The notes under the pieces are model-generated. The model saw only the letters and a program-made list of their open reading frames with translations, ran no database searches and was not told the DNA's origin. Shown in pieces: positions 20,793-32,524 of a DNA stretch of 64,000 nt (positions within the stretch are counted from its first letter, which is position 1; each line of letters begins with the position of its first letter). The position numbers and the translations under genes were made by a program. The DNA is from Scleromitrula shiraiana (Eukaryota > Ascomycota > Leotiomycetes > Helotiales > Sclerotiniaceae): positions 868,001 to 932,000 of the forward strand of contig JABELC010000005.1 in assembly GCA_028455995.1 (NCBI GenBank), given 5' to 3'.

Positions 20793-23700
20793 CTACCAGA
20801 AACTACACCACCCAATATAATGTTGGCATAAGTTCTCTAATTTCGTCGCCTCAATCAATAATTTATCGACTTGAGTAATATAACTCAATTCTTCCTCGGG
20901 TTTGAAATCAAAACCCGTTAGTTTCTCCTTCACTCTCATCAACACCTGGACAGCTCTGTCGTTTTGGTTTTCTTGTGCATCCAAATCAGTAAGCCCTTGC
21001 GTGGTGGAATTTGTTCTTGCACGAGGACGCGAAGTAGGTGGTCCACCTGGTGCTGCCATAGGATCTACCCCCAGTGCTGAAGGTGGCACATTAGCGTCCA
21101 TAATAGAAGGTCTTCGAGTAGTTGAAGAGACGAGGGACTCTCGGCGCTCAGATCGGAAGTTAGGTCCCACGGGTGAAGCTTCGCCATTGAGACGCCAATT
21201 GAGAAGAGGGTCGTGAATGAACTAATGTGAAGTTAGTAATGATCAATATGAAGACATCGGAAAATACTTACAGCTTCGAGAACAGCCATCAAAGACTCTT
21301 TGTTCTCGCGCAATACTCTCATCACATTCTCGCAAGTGATTCTGAAACTACCCTCAATGTTGCTGACCTCCATTGCATATGTCAACATTCTAGTCAATCT
21401 AAATGGTACCCGCTCAGGATACTTCTCACGATGCATAGCGACCTCGAAACAATCACCAAAATCGATATGAACAATGTTGCCCGTGATTCTATCAAGCATC
21501 AAATTGGAAGGATGTCTGTCACCAAGACCAAGAATATATCCAACCATAGACATGACTCCCAACGATCGAGTATAATTCGTACGTCTTTCGAGCCAAGACT
21601 CAGAGCTCTTACTCTTCAACCAAAGCACACGGTAAAGATCTTGGCCTGTCGTATTATCTAGAGCATAACCAAATACCTCAACCTTTTGCATGAGAGTAAG
21701 GTTGTCATAATCAGGAGCCATTTGCAGCATAATGCGGTGTTCAATGTTGAGTAAAATCTTCCTGCTCTCTCTGTATTCACGAATGAGAACGTGGAGGGTA
21801 TCACTGTTTGGTACCCAACCAAGAAGGCCAGAGTTCTGCGACAACGGGATAGCAGGATATCTTTGAATGTTGAGATGTCGTTTATATGATTCCGAATCAC
21901 TTGTAAGTAATGTATTGCAAAGACCGAACAATTGCATAACACGCTCGTCTTGACGAATATCCTCATGTCCTTTGAGACAGAAGTAATAGGTAACACCATC
22001 ACTTCCGTTGAGACTGGCTTTTCGAGGACGTTGTTTTGAGGAGATAACACTAAAGTTCGTCTCAAAGCTGGCAATCGATATAATAGGCTTGCCACTTTGA
22101 TATGTTCCTGGAACAGCCAGCTCCAAATCATGCGCATTGAGAAGTTTTGGAGAGACATAAGCCATCTCAAGGTTGTTAAGCTGCGGCAATTGGCGTGCAA
22201 TTCTTCGGAACACTTGGTAGTATAAATCCCAAGCTTGATTGATATCTCCGAGGTCTCTTGTATTTCTATACGTCATACACCACTCGCGAGCTTCTTGCAA
22301 GTCACGTCCAAAAGTCTGCGCGAAGGATATTTCTCGGAGAGTTTCTGGTCCATGGTCAAGCATATCGTGCAAGGGAGCCAATGTACTGAACATGCCCTCG
22401 ATATTGTGGTCTCCGAAATATAATCTCGAAGCCTCTTCCAGACCTTCATGCCACTGTTCATGCCACAATACGGCTACACGAATAAGCTCTTTGCTCACCA
22501 AATCGGCTTGATCGACCAATTTTGGACTATGCTGTCGCATACTATCCATAATCTGCATAGCTGATCGAGAACGTCGAGTGTTTGGTGCTGATTTCATTGC
22601 AACAGTTAATGGGTAGACAAGAGCCTGTGGATGGGCCCTACCAACATCGGCCAAGAGATTGTGAATCGATGATCGAACACGAGTATTTGGCTGATTAATA
22701 CGTGCAATAAGTTGAGGAATGACTTCTAACCAGGTATCAACGCTAACAGAAGAGAATCCTTCTGTAACAGAAGTATTGACCTCGGCACTTCCACCATGGG
22801 CAAACCATAATGTAAGAAGACGTAGTGTGTCCTGCAAAGAACTACCAGCTGACAGTGCGATGGATTTGAAGAAACCACGAACAGCTGGAACGACGTGTTC
22901 AATGATGATATTGTTTGGAACGTTTTGTAAGTCGTGTTCTGGACCTGTGGTAAGGTTTTGAACAATTTCAAAGTTTGCTAAAGCCCAAGCATGCCATGCT
23001 TTATACCATGTTGGATTGAAGTGAGTAGCAGCCTTGTACGAGGCGAGAACATCTCGGACATGGTCATATTGCCAATCTCCTTTCTTCTGAGCCACTTGCC
23101 ATTCACCTTGCTTCAGACAACATCTCGCGAGAAGAGTGGTGTGCTCAGCCAAGCCCTTTTGTGTCAATAAGTTATGCGAGTTTGCCCCCACACCATTGGT
23201 CAAATATCCATTGCCGTTCATTAGGGCAACTCCATTGATGCCACCGTTTCCATTGATTCCAAGCATCTCACTCATACCATTTGGTCCTTGCGCAGCCACC
23301 TGTGCTTGTTGTAATTTCTCAACCAAACCGGAGGTGAACATCGTGAGTGCGTCCAATGCTTGAGCATGATTGCCAATTGCCCACTGGAATTTAAGAATTG
23401 CATATTGAACAGGAGGTTCTATGTTCTTATGCATAACCCTGGATCGACGATATTCTCCGTTCTCCGGATCGGGAAGTACCACATCAAGACTCTCATTACC
23501 ACCCATAAGCGATTGGAGGTGCTTTTCTGCCAAGCCCATACGGCCAGACTTTCTGCATAGATTCGCGAATTTGATAGACATTTGCATATTTTCGGATGGA
23601 GTGATAACCAAAGCCCGAAGCTTAAGCATTCTCTGCCAAACTTCGACGTTTCGTTGACATCCAAGCAAACGAGTCTCCCATGTTCGTCGCATAACTTCCT

Positions 23701-26700
23701 GCTTGGCGGGGTTGTTGCTACTTTGTTTGTATATGATGAGTTCTTCTAATTCTGCCAGCATCTGTACACGAACCACGACCGTGTATGCTCTGTTATATGA
23801 CTCGCTAACCAGAGCACTTAGTTCTGTGTCTAATCCTTCTCTCGCCTTTTGCACATAAAGAGCAGCCTCTCGGAATTGATTTCGATGTAAAGCGAGAATT
23901 GCGCCAAAAAACGACCGATCTGGCGTATTGCTTTTCATTACGCTGAGATAGTCATCCATAAGATCCCACTTTCTCAGACCCCAAGCGGCGGCGGTAGCCA
24001 AAGGTGCAACAGCTCTCTTGATCTCCAGTGTAGAAGTGTGCCATTTATCCTGAGCCAAAGAAGACAATGATTCCCATTCTCCTAAAGCGTGAAGACATCT
24101 CATTTTACCCATGATAACATCGAAAGTCTCAGCCTGATCTGGAAAATCTGCTTCACGTCTCTTGTAGAATTCCAGGGCCTCCTCCCAACGCTCAAGCTTC
24201 TCAAACCAAGTTTCACGCAGAGTAATGCCATCTTTGTAAAGTTGAGCCTTGCGTAGAATACCAATTGCTGCGTCGTATTGCTGCAATTGATTATTGATTT
24301 GGATAAGGGCCTCAACAGCTCCACTAGTTTGATCTTGACAGAACTCCAATTCTTTATAATGTAAAGCTTTTGCCCATGCATGGCATCTGCCGGCTTCTCG
24401 ACCGAGGACTCTAATATCAATAGGAAGAGCCTTATCATCATGCTCCATGAACTCGGCAAGGTTAAGTAATATACCTAAGAGATCGGGTGTGACATGAGGA
24501 GATCGAATGGCCAACTCAATATTTGCAATTAAATCATCTTGATAGCCTTCAAACAACTCTCCCCAGCAAGAGACGAAAGCAGAGTTGAATAATTCTCGTG
24601 CAAGTGGTGGGTAAACAGAAGCCAATTGCGCACAAGATCGAAGAGCATGATTCGGAGACTCCAACAAAACAGATGCACTAAACTTACGCATCCATTCTTG
24701 CCAATCCTCTTTGGTTGATTTTCCAGTAGCATCCCATGCAGCTTTAAGATGAACAGGATTTGAATCAAGCTTCTTATTAGAAACATCAGAGAAATCAACC
24801 TCGTCGGACTGAGTGATGTAGCGTTCCTCCGCACTGAGATCTTGGGGCAGGACTTCTCCCTTTTGCAGTTTACCAACTAAAAGCTCATAATTCTGATGTT
24901 GAATCTGGTGAGTATTAAGCACTTTACCAATTGTGCCAGCGAAGTGAAGATAATCCTTTCCAAGCTGGAAAATCAAAGCACAAAGAGTATCTAGCGATGC
25001 TAACCTCAAGGAGCTATCGCCCCCAGCCAAGACTCTAGAGAGTGGGTGAATAATCTTTGAAGCATAGTCATTGAGGTTGACCTGTCTTGAAATCTTGCCG
25101 ATAGTTTCGATCGCAGCTTTCCTAATAAAAGAGGGTTGCTGAGGCTTTTCGAAAACGCTGACAATGACAGGAACGATCAAGTGCATATACTCTTCAGCAC
25201 TTGAGCCGAAGACCAGGAAAGCATGCAAAACACGCTCAGAAGGTAGGCGTCTAGTCGAAGTATCCTTTTCCAAAACTCCCAGCATAAGAGGTAATAATCC
25301 AGCCAGGTAGAGTTTGAACTCGCCTTCGAGAGATCTCGAAATGGCCTCGACTAGCTGAAGGATGTTGGCTTGAAGTGCTGCAGTAGTATTCCAAAATTCT
25401 TGCAACACATTCACAATATCTGGTAGATAATTTCTGATATGCTGGCGAACAATAGTCACCAAGAGGCTTAACTGACTGAAATATGATTCAAGACGATTTG
25501 CGGGTGAGGTTCGAATGACTGATAAGAAAGCTGGAATGATCTTATCAAGAAAAGAGACACACTCAAGCCCCAAAGTTCTAAATATCGACATAATCGCTTC
25601 GATAACCATCGCGTGATGTTGATTTAAAGATGGGTCTTTCAAGATGTTGAGTAAGGCATTAATAACAACAGTAGGGAAATATTCCTTATTTGAAGGTGTA
25701 AGACCGGTCATCATAAGAGAAATATCAGTCATTTGGTTCGACTCGAGACGTAACTGCATTTCTGGTGATCGTTCCTCGACTTGCTGATGTCGGTATGGAT
25801 CAAGAGCTCCAAGAATACCCATGAGCTTAATAGTTTCCTGTCTCAATGGGCCTCGCTGTGGTTCACCTCTAATAATGTTCTGTAAAATCTCAAGGAGTCG
25901 AGGATATTCCAAATATGGCTTGATGACATAACCTGAATTGCTTGCCAATTGACCCAATGTTCGCAGAGCTGCTTCACGTTTTGCAGACGAGCTTTGATCT
26001 TGTAGAGCTTCAAGAATGATAGGCATGAGATCCTTGATATATGGAACCATGTCTTCACCACCAACTGTCGCCAACTCTCCAATAGCTTTCATAATAGTAG
26101 CAGCAACTGCTGGACTGGGATCACGAGCTTTGGGTAATAAAACGTTAATCATAGGCTCGACCCATGGTTTGATAAGTCCTCGCGAATTCTGAACAAGAAG
26201 ACTTAGCAATTTGGCGCTCTCTTCCTTATTTCTTGCTACATCAGAGAACTCCAGTTCAGTAAGCATATTAATGAGGACCTTTCGCAGGGATGGAATGACG
26301 TATGCAGGATTAACATGTGTCAATCGACCAATAATTGCTATAGCAACTTCTCGAATTTGGAAAACTTCATCGTGCAATGCAAAGAACAAGGTACGAATAT
26401 TTTCAGCCTTAGCAAGATGACGATCAAATCGCTCATCAAGTGCCGCAAGAACTGTTCTTCGAATGCCAGCCTCCGGATCAGCTACTCCAACCGTGAGAAG
26501 TTTCTCAATAACCTCGCTGACCACTTGAATAGCGTGGTGACTAGTTTGATTGACGATTGGATCTCGAACATAGAGTTGACAGCAGGTCAATGCAGCTGCT
26601 TCTCTGATCTCTGGATTTTCGTCATCGACATACTTGATGGCAACATCTCGAACAAATTCATTAAGAACATGGCCTGAGAAGTCGAAACTTCCTAAAGTAT

Positions 26701-28279
26701 TGAGAGCTAGCTTGATTTCGGTTTGACGATGATCATATGCCTGTGGATCCTTTGAATCTTTCGGAACAACTGGGGCAGCTGCAATATTGTTTGGCGTAGG
26801 AGCTCCTAATGGTTTGAATGGTTCTCCGCAGAGGACCTTGCTCAACATATCTAGCAATCGTTCCTGAATGATAGGTTTAACTGGCGGAATGTAGAAAGCC
26901 ATATCTACGAGGGCTTGGGTAAGCTTGGGGCTCAATTCGCAAGCGAAAATGGGGTCAAGAAGTGCCTCCATGTATTTGCTCAAGGTTTGACCAACTGCAA
27001 CAGCTAATCTGCTAATGCAGTCAAAGACAGGATCTACTGTGCCTGATCGTCGCGATTTCAAGGACAAACCTTCTCTAACATAGATCAACACCCCATCCAA
27101 ATAAGGAGCAATGGCACTCTTGACAGCATTGGCAATATTTCCGATTGCCAAAAATGCTTCGTTGCGAGAAGGGTCTTTCTTCAGCATGCCAGACAAGAAA
27201 ACCATAAATTTGTGTAGATATGACTGTGCAAAGTCAGTTGGAGAGTAATTTGCCAGCTCCGGTATCAGCGCGACAACTGTTTTCCGAATATTCGAATCCT
27301 TGTGGTCCTTGTATCTAAAGACTATTTCGCAGACTTCCTTGTAATGCTCAGTCATAAACATACCACCTTGTAGCAGAAGTTCCTTAATGACGAGTAGAGA
27401 GGCATGAATATACTCTATCGATCCCTGTCGAACACCTTGAACAGCTTCATCGTAAATCTTTGCCTGCCACGTCTGTCGTAATGCTTGATCTCTTTCTCTA
27501 ATAATCTGAAAGCAAGCAGCAATAGCCTCTGCAGCAGTTAATCGAATAAGAATTCGTCCATCTCTTAAACCAACCCATATCTGATCAAATATAAGACCAA
27601 CAAAAGTATAAACCAAAGTTGGAGAATTCCTCGCAAGTTCCCTAAGCACCAACACCGCCCCAAACCGTCTCTCCTCAATACGATCAGACTGTAGCCATTC
27701 CAAAGCCGTTTTAATTTCGCTCTCGACCAAATCCGACACCAAGGAACCTCCAGGTCTGCACATCTTTCCAAGAGCTATGGCCGCCGGTTTCATAGGACCG
27801 AGTTCCTTCCCCCTCAAAATAATGCGTAGCGATTGTCCAAAACGAGTAACTCGTTGTCCAACATCAATGCCTTCGAAATCGACCAGCGCATCAATGGCAA
27901 AGATGCCTCCTATTCGTTCCACCTCTCCTCCATGGTTGATGAGTCCGGTGATTTTACTATTGATTACATTATATAGTTCGAGAAATCGTTCCTGGGGGAG
28001 ATCTATCACATGCTTGATTAGTACTCGACAATCTGCAGCTAATATGCAAATGATAGAAATAGAAATGCTTACCTCGATAGGTAACTTCAACCAACTCTCT
28101 TAAATCCAAAGAAGCTCTTCGTCGTATCTCTTCGTTCCTATAACTCCAGTTAGCCCAACAAAGTTGAATAAAACCCCCCAAAACAAGAAATTGAATATTT
28201 GAAATCCCACGAACCGATTTCGCAAATCCACCACAATGCGGTTCAAAGCATCAAATGCTTGCGTTGATTGTTGTGACAT
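20793..28279 (-). CDS. TOR: Target of rapamycin (TOR) protein kinase
   Basis: Four exons (28279-28215, 28137-28073, 28002-21272, 21221-20793) give 2,429 residues with consistent phase. The first junction (CG|GTTCGT donor) is the least certain. TOR is the PIKK-family Ser/Thr kinase of TORC1/TORC2 that couples nutrients to growth. HEAT repeats fill about residues 30-1250. The FAT domain follows to about 1850. The FRB domain is near 1890-1985 (LWHEQWHEGLEEASRLYFG) and keeps the Ser whose mutation gives rapamycin resistance in yeast, so FKBP12-rapamycin binding is expected. The kinase domain shows the GHEDIRQDERVMQLF segment, catalytic GLGDRHPSNLM (about 2205) and HIDFGDCFE (about 2224). The protein ends with a canonical FATC tail, CQHYIGWCSFW. 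A non-conserved insert with Asn/Gly runs (NGNGGINGVALMNGNG) lies in the FAT region. A single TOR gene is usual in filamentous fungi; only one is in view here. Confidence 0.95.
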
Positions 28280-28719
28280 AATGACTTCCTTAACAAAAGC
28301 AATGAATTGATCCTTCGATAAAGTATCTCTTTTTCCGTTTGTGCAAACCAACTCTCACAACTTATGCGCACTCCATCCTCTTCCTCAAGCGCCTTCCCAT
28401 GCGTCGTGGTAGTCGGTATTATATGTATGGAGTTGGTGTTTTTGCGGAGAGAGTGTGTAGTTGTGAGGAGAGACTAATTTGGAGGGCGGTCGGCACTTTT
28501 GCCTGGATCGAACCTGGGAAAGCTTAAGCTGATGAAAGCCGCCGAGCCTCGAGATTTAACCGTAGTGCTAACCGTATAAGTACTAGCCCGTACAGATAAC
28601 GAGCTTATCCTCTGACATTTCTCAGGACCGCCGCCCGTACGTAGATTGATTCACTTCTTATACAATTATCACCCATTGAACAAAATAATCAATTCACGGT
28701 TTAAACATCTACGCAAATC
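28280..28719. other. Divergent promoter region of TOR and RTF2
   Basis: A 440-nt spacer separates two divergently transcribed genes, which therefore share promoter space. A GGATCGAACC stretch near 28505 resembles a tRNA B box on the minus strand, but no cloverleaf can be built around it. Confidence 0.5.
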
Positions 28720-29667
28720 ATGGGTAATGATGGAGGCAGCATCCCCACTCGTCGCGAGCTCGTAAAAGAAGCCGCGCGTAACCCCAACACCTCCGAACTA
28801 AAAGCCACCCAGCAAGAAGCTCAAACCCACGCCTGGACATACTGTCCACTATCCAACCTCCCCCTCACCACGCCCATAGTATCCGACAGTTCAGGAACAC
28901 TCTACAACAAAGATGCGATACTCGAACAACTACTCCCTAAAGACGTCGAAGTCCCCCAATCTATCATCAAAGAAAAAGAAGAAGTGCTTCAAGGTCGAGT
29001 AAAAGGCCTCCGCGACATCGTCGAGGTGAAATTTTCCATCGAAAAGGTTGATAAGGAGGAGAAGAAGATCTGTCCTATCACCAATAAAGAGCTCGGCGCA
29101 AATGTCAAAGCGGTATATCTAGTTCCATGCGGCCATGCATTTTCAGAGGTGGCTATCAAGGAGTTAAAAGAAGATGTTTGCGTGGAGTGCAACGAAGCAT
29201 ATACGAGCGAAAACATAATTCCCATATTACCAATCCTGAAGGAAGACATCGCACGATTAGCAACTCGGGCGACAAAATTGAAAGAGGCAGGCCTAACACA
29301 TTCATTAAAGAAAGCGCCTGGAGGAAAGAAGAAACGGAAACACAATGCAGAGACTGAATCATCAATTACAGAGGGACTACCCGAAGACATTAAATCACGA
29401 GTAAAAGCAGAACTATCAAACGGGAGTTCGACAGCACAACCATCCAAGAATGGCTTATCAACTTCGATCCCAGCAGGTATAAAAAATGCAACGACGGCAT
29501 CGCTTACGGCTAAGGTTCTGGATGAACAGGATGAACGGAATAAGAAGAGGAAGTTGGAAATGAACGATAATCTCAAGAGTCTATTCTCGAATAAGGGTTA
29601 TAATGCACATCAAGCAAAAGGGGGGGATTTCATGACGAGAGGATTCTCAATGCCGAAGAAATCATAA
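28720..29667 (+). CDS. RTF2: Replication termination factor 2 family protein
   Basis: A single exon encodes 315 residues. The N-terminal MGNDGGSIPTRRELVKEAAR is the hallmark start of the Rtf2 family. It is followed by a first U-box/RING-like module (CPLSNLPLTTPIVSDSSG, about residues 44-65) and a second (KICPITNKELGANVKAVYLV, then CGHAFSEVAIKEL and CVECNEAY, about 110-165). In fission yeast Rtf2 helps stabilise paused replication forks at the mating-type barrier and affects intron splicing. Human RTF2 acts at stressed forks. The RING-like modules are modified and keep only part of the zinc ligands. The C-terminal third is Lys-rich and disordered, with KKAPGGKKKRKHN as a likely nuclear signal. 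The length agrees with the family. Confidence 0.9.
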   Translation: MGNDGGSIPTRRELVKEAARNPNTSELKATQQEAQTHAWTYCPLSNLPLTTPIVSDSSGTLYNKDAILEQLLPKDVEVPQSIIKEKEEVLQGRVKGLRDIVEVKFSIEKVDKEEKKICPITNKELGANVKAVYLVPCGHAFSEVAIKELKEDVCVECNEAYTSENIIPILPILKEDIARLATRATKLKEAGLTHSLKKAPGGKKKRKHNAETESSITEGLPEDIKSRVKAELSNGSSTAQPSKNGLSTSIPAGIKNATTASLTAKVLDEQDERNKKRKLEMNDNLKSLFSNKGYNAHQAKGGDFMTRGFSMPKKS

Positions 29668-29962
29668 TGGAAATTTGTATTGTAAAGGGAAGCGTGGCGT
29701 TAGGGGTTTTTAGAGGAAGCAGATCCATATTATTGGGAGAGATCTCTTTGTGATTGTACAATAGATATCAGTATGCAAATAATGACAACAATCCATTCAC
29801 GTACGTAGTACACAGTGCTTGAAATATCGTGAAGACAAATAACGGTCTCGTGGATAGTACAGTAGTTAATAAATGCAAGTATATATCGTATCATACTCTA
29901 CATCTACAAAGCAACCAGTTCAAAACCTCAAGCAAACAACATCCTCCATTAAACCCAATCGA
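29668..29962. other. Convergent 3' intergenic region
   Basis: A 295-nt AT-rich spacer lies between the ends of RTF2 and the glucosidase II beta gene. I see nothing else in it. Confidence 0.4.
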
Positions 29963-31790
29963 CTACAACTCATCCTTTTTCTCGCCGTCCCCCTTTCGTC
30001 CAACTTTCTCACAAGCCGCCGGCGTCCCCACATCCATTCTATAAACGCACTTCTCCATCTCCACCACCTTCCACACCTCATCCGTCTCCGCACAACCCAA
30101 CACAACCGTCGTCTTCCTATTCGGTCCATTCCAGCAATGTTGACCATTCTCATAAACTAGGGTAGTTCTCACTCCCTTCCCCAGCCCCTTCCCATCAGCG
30201 CCCACCTCCTCATCAACCTCCAAGCTATCAAACCTCACAAAATTACCCATTCCCGTTTTTCCGCCTCCCTTTTTGGATTTTTGAAATGTATTTTCCATCC
30301 AGCATAGTTCGTAATCGTATTCCCCGCTATCTTTTGAAACACACGTTCCTTTTAGAGCACGGAAGACATCATCGACACCATAGTCTTTCTCGAGATCAGC
30401 TTGGGAGTCGGCGAGAGATTTTTGCTTGTTGCCAATGTCGTCGCTCACGATTTGGTAGGCGCTACGAGCATCTGAGACGGCTTTGGATTCGCTGCCAGAG
30501 TTGGCTGTATCGGCCATGATGCCATTTTCAATAAGGAGGGTTCGGAGATCAGTGAGCTTCTGATGAACCCACTCTTTGATGGGGGCGGGGAGATATTCTT
30601 CGAATTTATAAACTGGGTTTTGTTAGTAACTATTGAGAAGAAGTTGAGATGAAAGACAGATGACTTACGGGCTTCAACATCGCTTTCTTCTTCGGCCTTT
30701 GCCCACTCCTCCCAGTCAATACCATCATTCTCGGGTTTAGAAATTTCTTCGTAATCAATGTCACCAGAAATCGTATCAGTGTCATCAGCATCCTTTGTAG
30801 CTGCATAATCTTCCCAAGCCTTAACTGCCCTCTTAACACCCTCATCGTTAAAGTTAGGGTTATATTCTTCCTTGAATGCAGCCAAGATACCCTCCAACTG
30901 TTCCACCTTCTTCTGCAAAACCCCCTTCTTATAAACCACACCCACCAAAGTCTCCCTCAACTCCTCCACCCTATTCTTAGCCATCCCCGCCAAAATCGAC
31001 ACCTTACTAATCTTCCCCTCACTCTTAACCACTCTCCCCCTCTCTCTCCTCTCCACCTCCTCAAACTTCCTCTTCAACTCCTCCTCCTTCTTCTCCAACT
31101 CCTTAATCTCCATCTCCGCCCTCCCAATCCCCATCTGCACCCCCGCCCTCAACTTCTGCGCCTCCTTCACCAATTCCCCCCTCTTCTTCAACGCCTTCAT
31201 CGCATTCTTCGTCCTTATCTCATCCAACCGTCTCCACTCCTTCCCAATCTCTTTACACTTATCCTCGCATTTAACTCCGCCGACTCCCTCCCACTCATCG
31301 CTCCCATCACAACATAACTCATAATCGCACACCCCATCGTTCACATACGTAAACGGAACATATCCCGGTATATGTCCCTTATTCTTGCAATAATAGCCCG
31401 GCAACGCCACCGTAGTATTAGCATTTACGTTCGACCCAGCGAGCGGTTGAGGCGGTGATAATTCAGAGAGGTAAGTACAAGCTGCTGTACCCGGTTCATC
31501 TGAACCATCCGGACAATCGCAATAATCGTCATTAATCTTAGAAACGTCGATCGAGATGGCAGGATTCGAGAGACATGTAAATTTGTCTGCTGATTTATAA
31601 AATTTCGCAACTAATTAATTGAGAAATAGCAAAGTTAGCAAAAGTCATATTTATATGTTGGTAGATAAGCTTGAGCATTGGTAAGAAGACACCTACACTC
31701 AGGACCAACACCTCTTGGTCTTGAAGCTTCTGCTGCAAGAACAGAAGTAGACAATGTGCTCAAAAGCACCAGTGCCTTTGTTGCAACCAT
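29963..31790 (-). CDS. GTB1: Glucosidase II beta subunit
   Basis: Three exons (31790-31697, 31586-30669, 30612-29963) give 553 residues in consistent phase. Residues 1-20 (MVATKALVLLSTLSTSVLAA) form a clear signal peptide. The PRKCSH N-terminal module follows with two LDL-receptor-A-like Cys repeats (DDYCDCPDGSDEPGTAAC and GVCDYELCCDGSDEWEG). A long Lys/Glu-rich coiled coil (about residues 150-270) and an acidic segment come next. The C-terminal mannose-6-phosphate-receptor-homology domain holds ENGQHCWNGPNRKTTVVLGC. The beta subunit keeps the catalytic alpha subunit in the ER and recognises mannose on the glycan, so that the two inner glucose residues are trimmed during calnexin-cycle quality control. 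The protein ends KKDEL, an ER-retrieval signal; HDEL is commoner in yeasts. Confidence 0.92.
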
Positions 31791-32524
31791 GATATTTCGA
31801 TAAATATTAAATAAATCTATTTATCTTAATTGTGTGCTGTTATCCACGAAGAAAGTGAAGCTGCTTCTCTTTTCGAGGGAGATAGCTTGAAGCTGTGGGG
31901 TTAAAGTTCAAGATGCCAGCTTGTCTTAGCGAACGAGCCTTTAATATCAAACCTCCACGTCCTTGGCAGGCCCCCTTTTTAGTGTTTCCGTAGCCAATCA
32001 TAGGCTCCGGGATTTTGATGAAGTACAGAAATAATGTTGAGACTTTTGTACGAGGTTACACTATCGTATTTCTCAACGAATCACAAAGCAATCAAGTCAT
32101 TACATATCACGGGGAATATTGATCAAATATTGATATTTCATTTGGATGAAGGCTCAAATGCTTACTGCATGAGCTCTACATATATTCCCATCCCATCCCG
32201 TCCCATTCCTTAATCTTCAAACACCTACATATCCTGCCTTTGATAACCCAGTCCCGCTGCGCCATCAAATACCCTGCTATGCTACAATATACTTCCACCA
32301 CCGGAAGCTAGTATTCCAATTTCAAGATATGAAGAGAGAGAGAGAGATGACCATGATTGGTCGGCAAGAATAGACATAGTCTTAGAACGCCAGATTTCCC
32401 TATCCTTTTGCTTGCCGCGAGGCAGATTTACATAAGAAATGGGGTTCATGTGAAACATTAGATGATAAACAAGATAAAAATTAACACGGTTCAGGCACAT
32501 GGCCGAACTCCATATTGAATAAAC
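31791..32524. other. Intergenic region, nothing recognised
   Basis: About 0.73 kb lies between the 5' end of the glucosidase gene and the 3' end of the next minus-strand gene. It contains only short low-complexity patches (for example a CCCATCCCGTCCC stretch near 32,190). Confidence 0.4.

Noticed and set aside
28480..28570. tRNA-like B-box (GGTTCGATCC on the minus strand) between TOR and RTF2
   Set aside because: The T-stem does not pair properly and no acceptor, D or anticodon stem can be built at the right distance.
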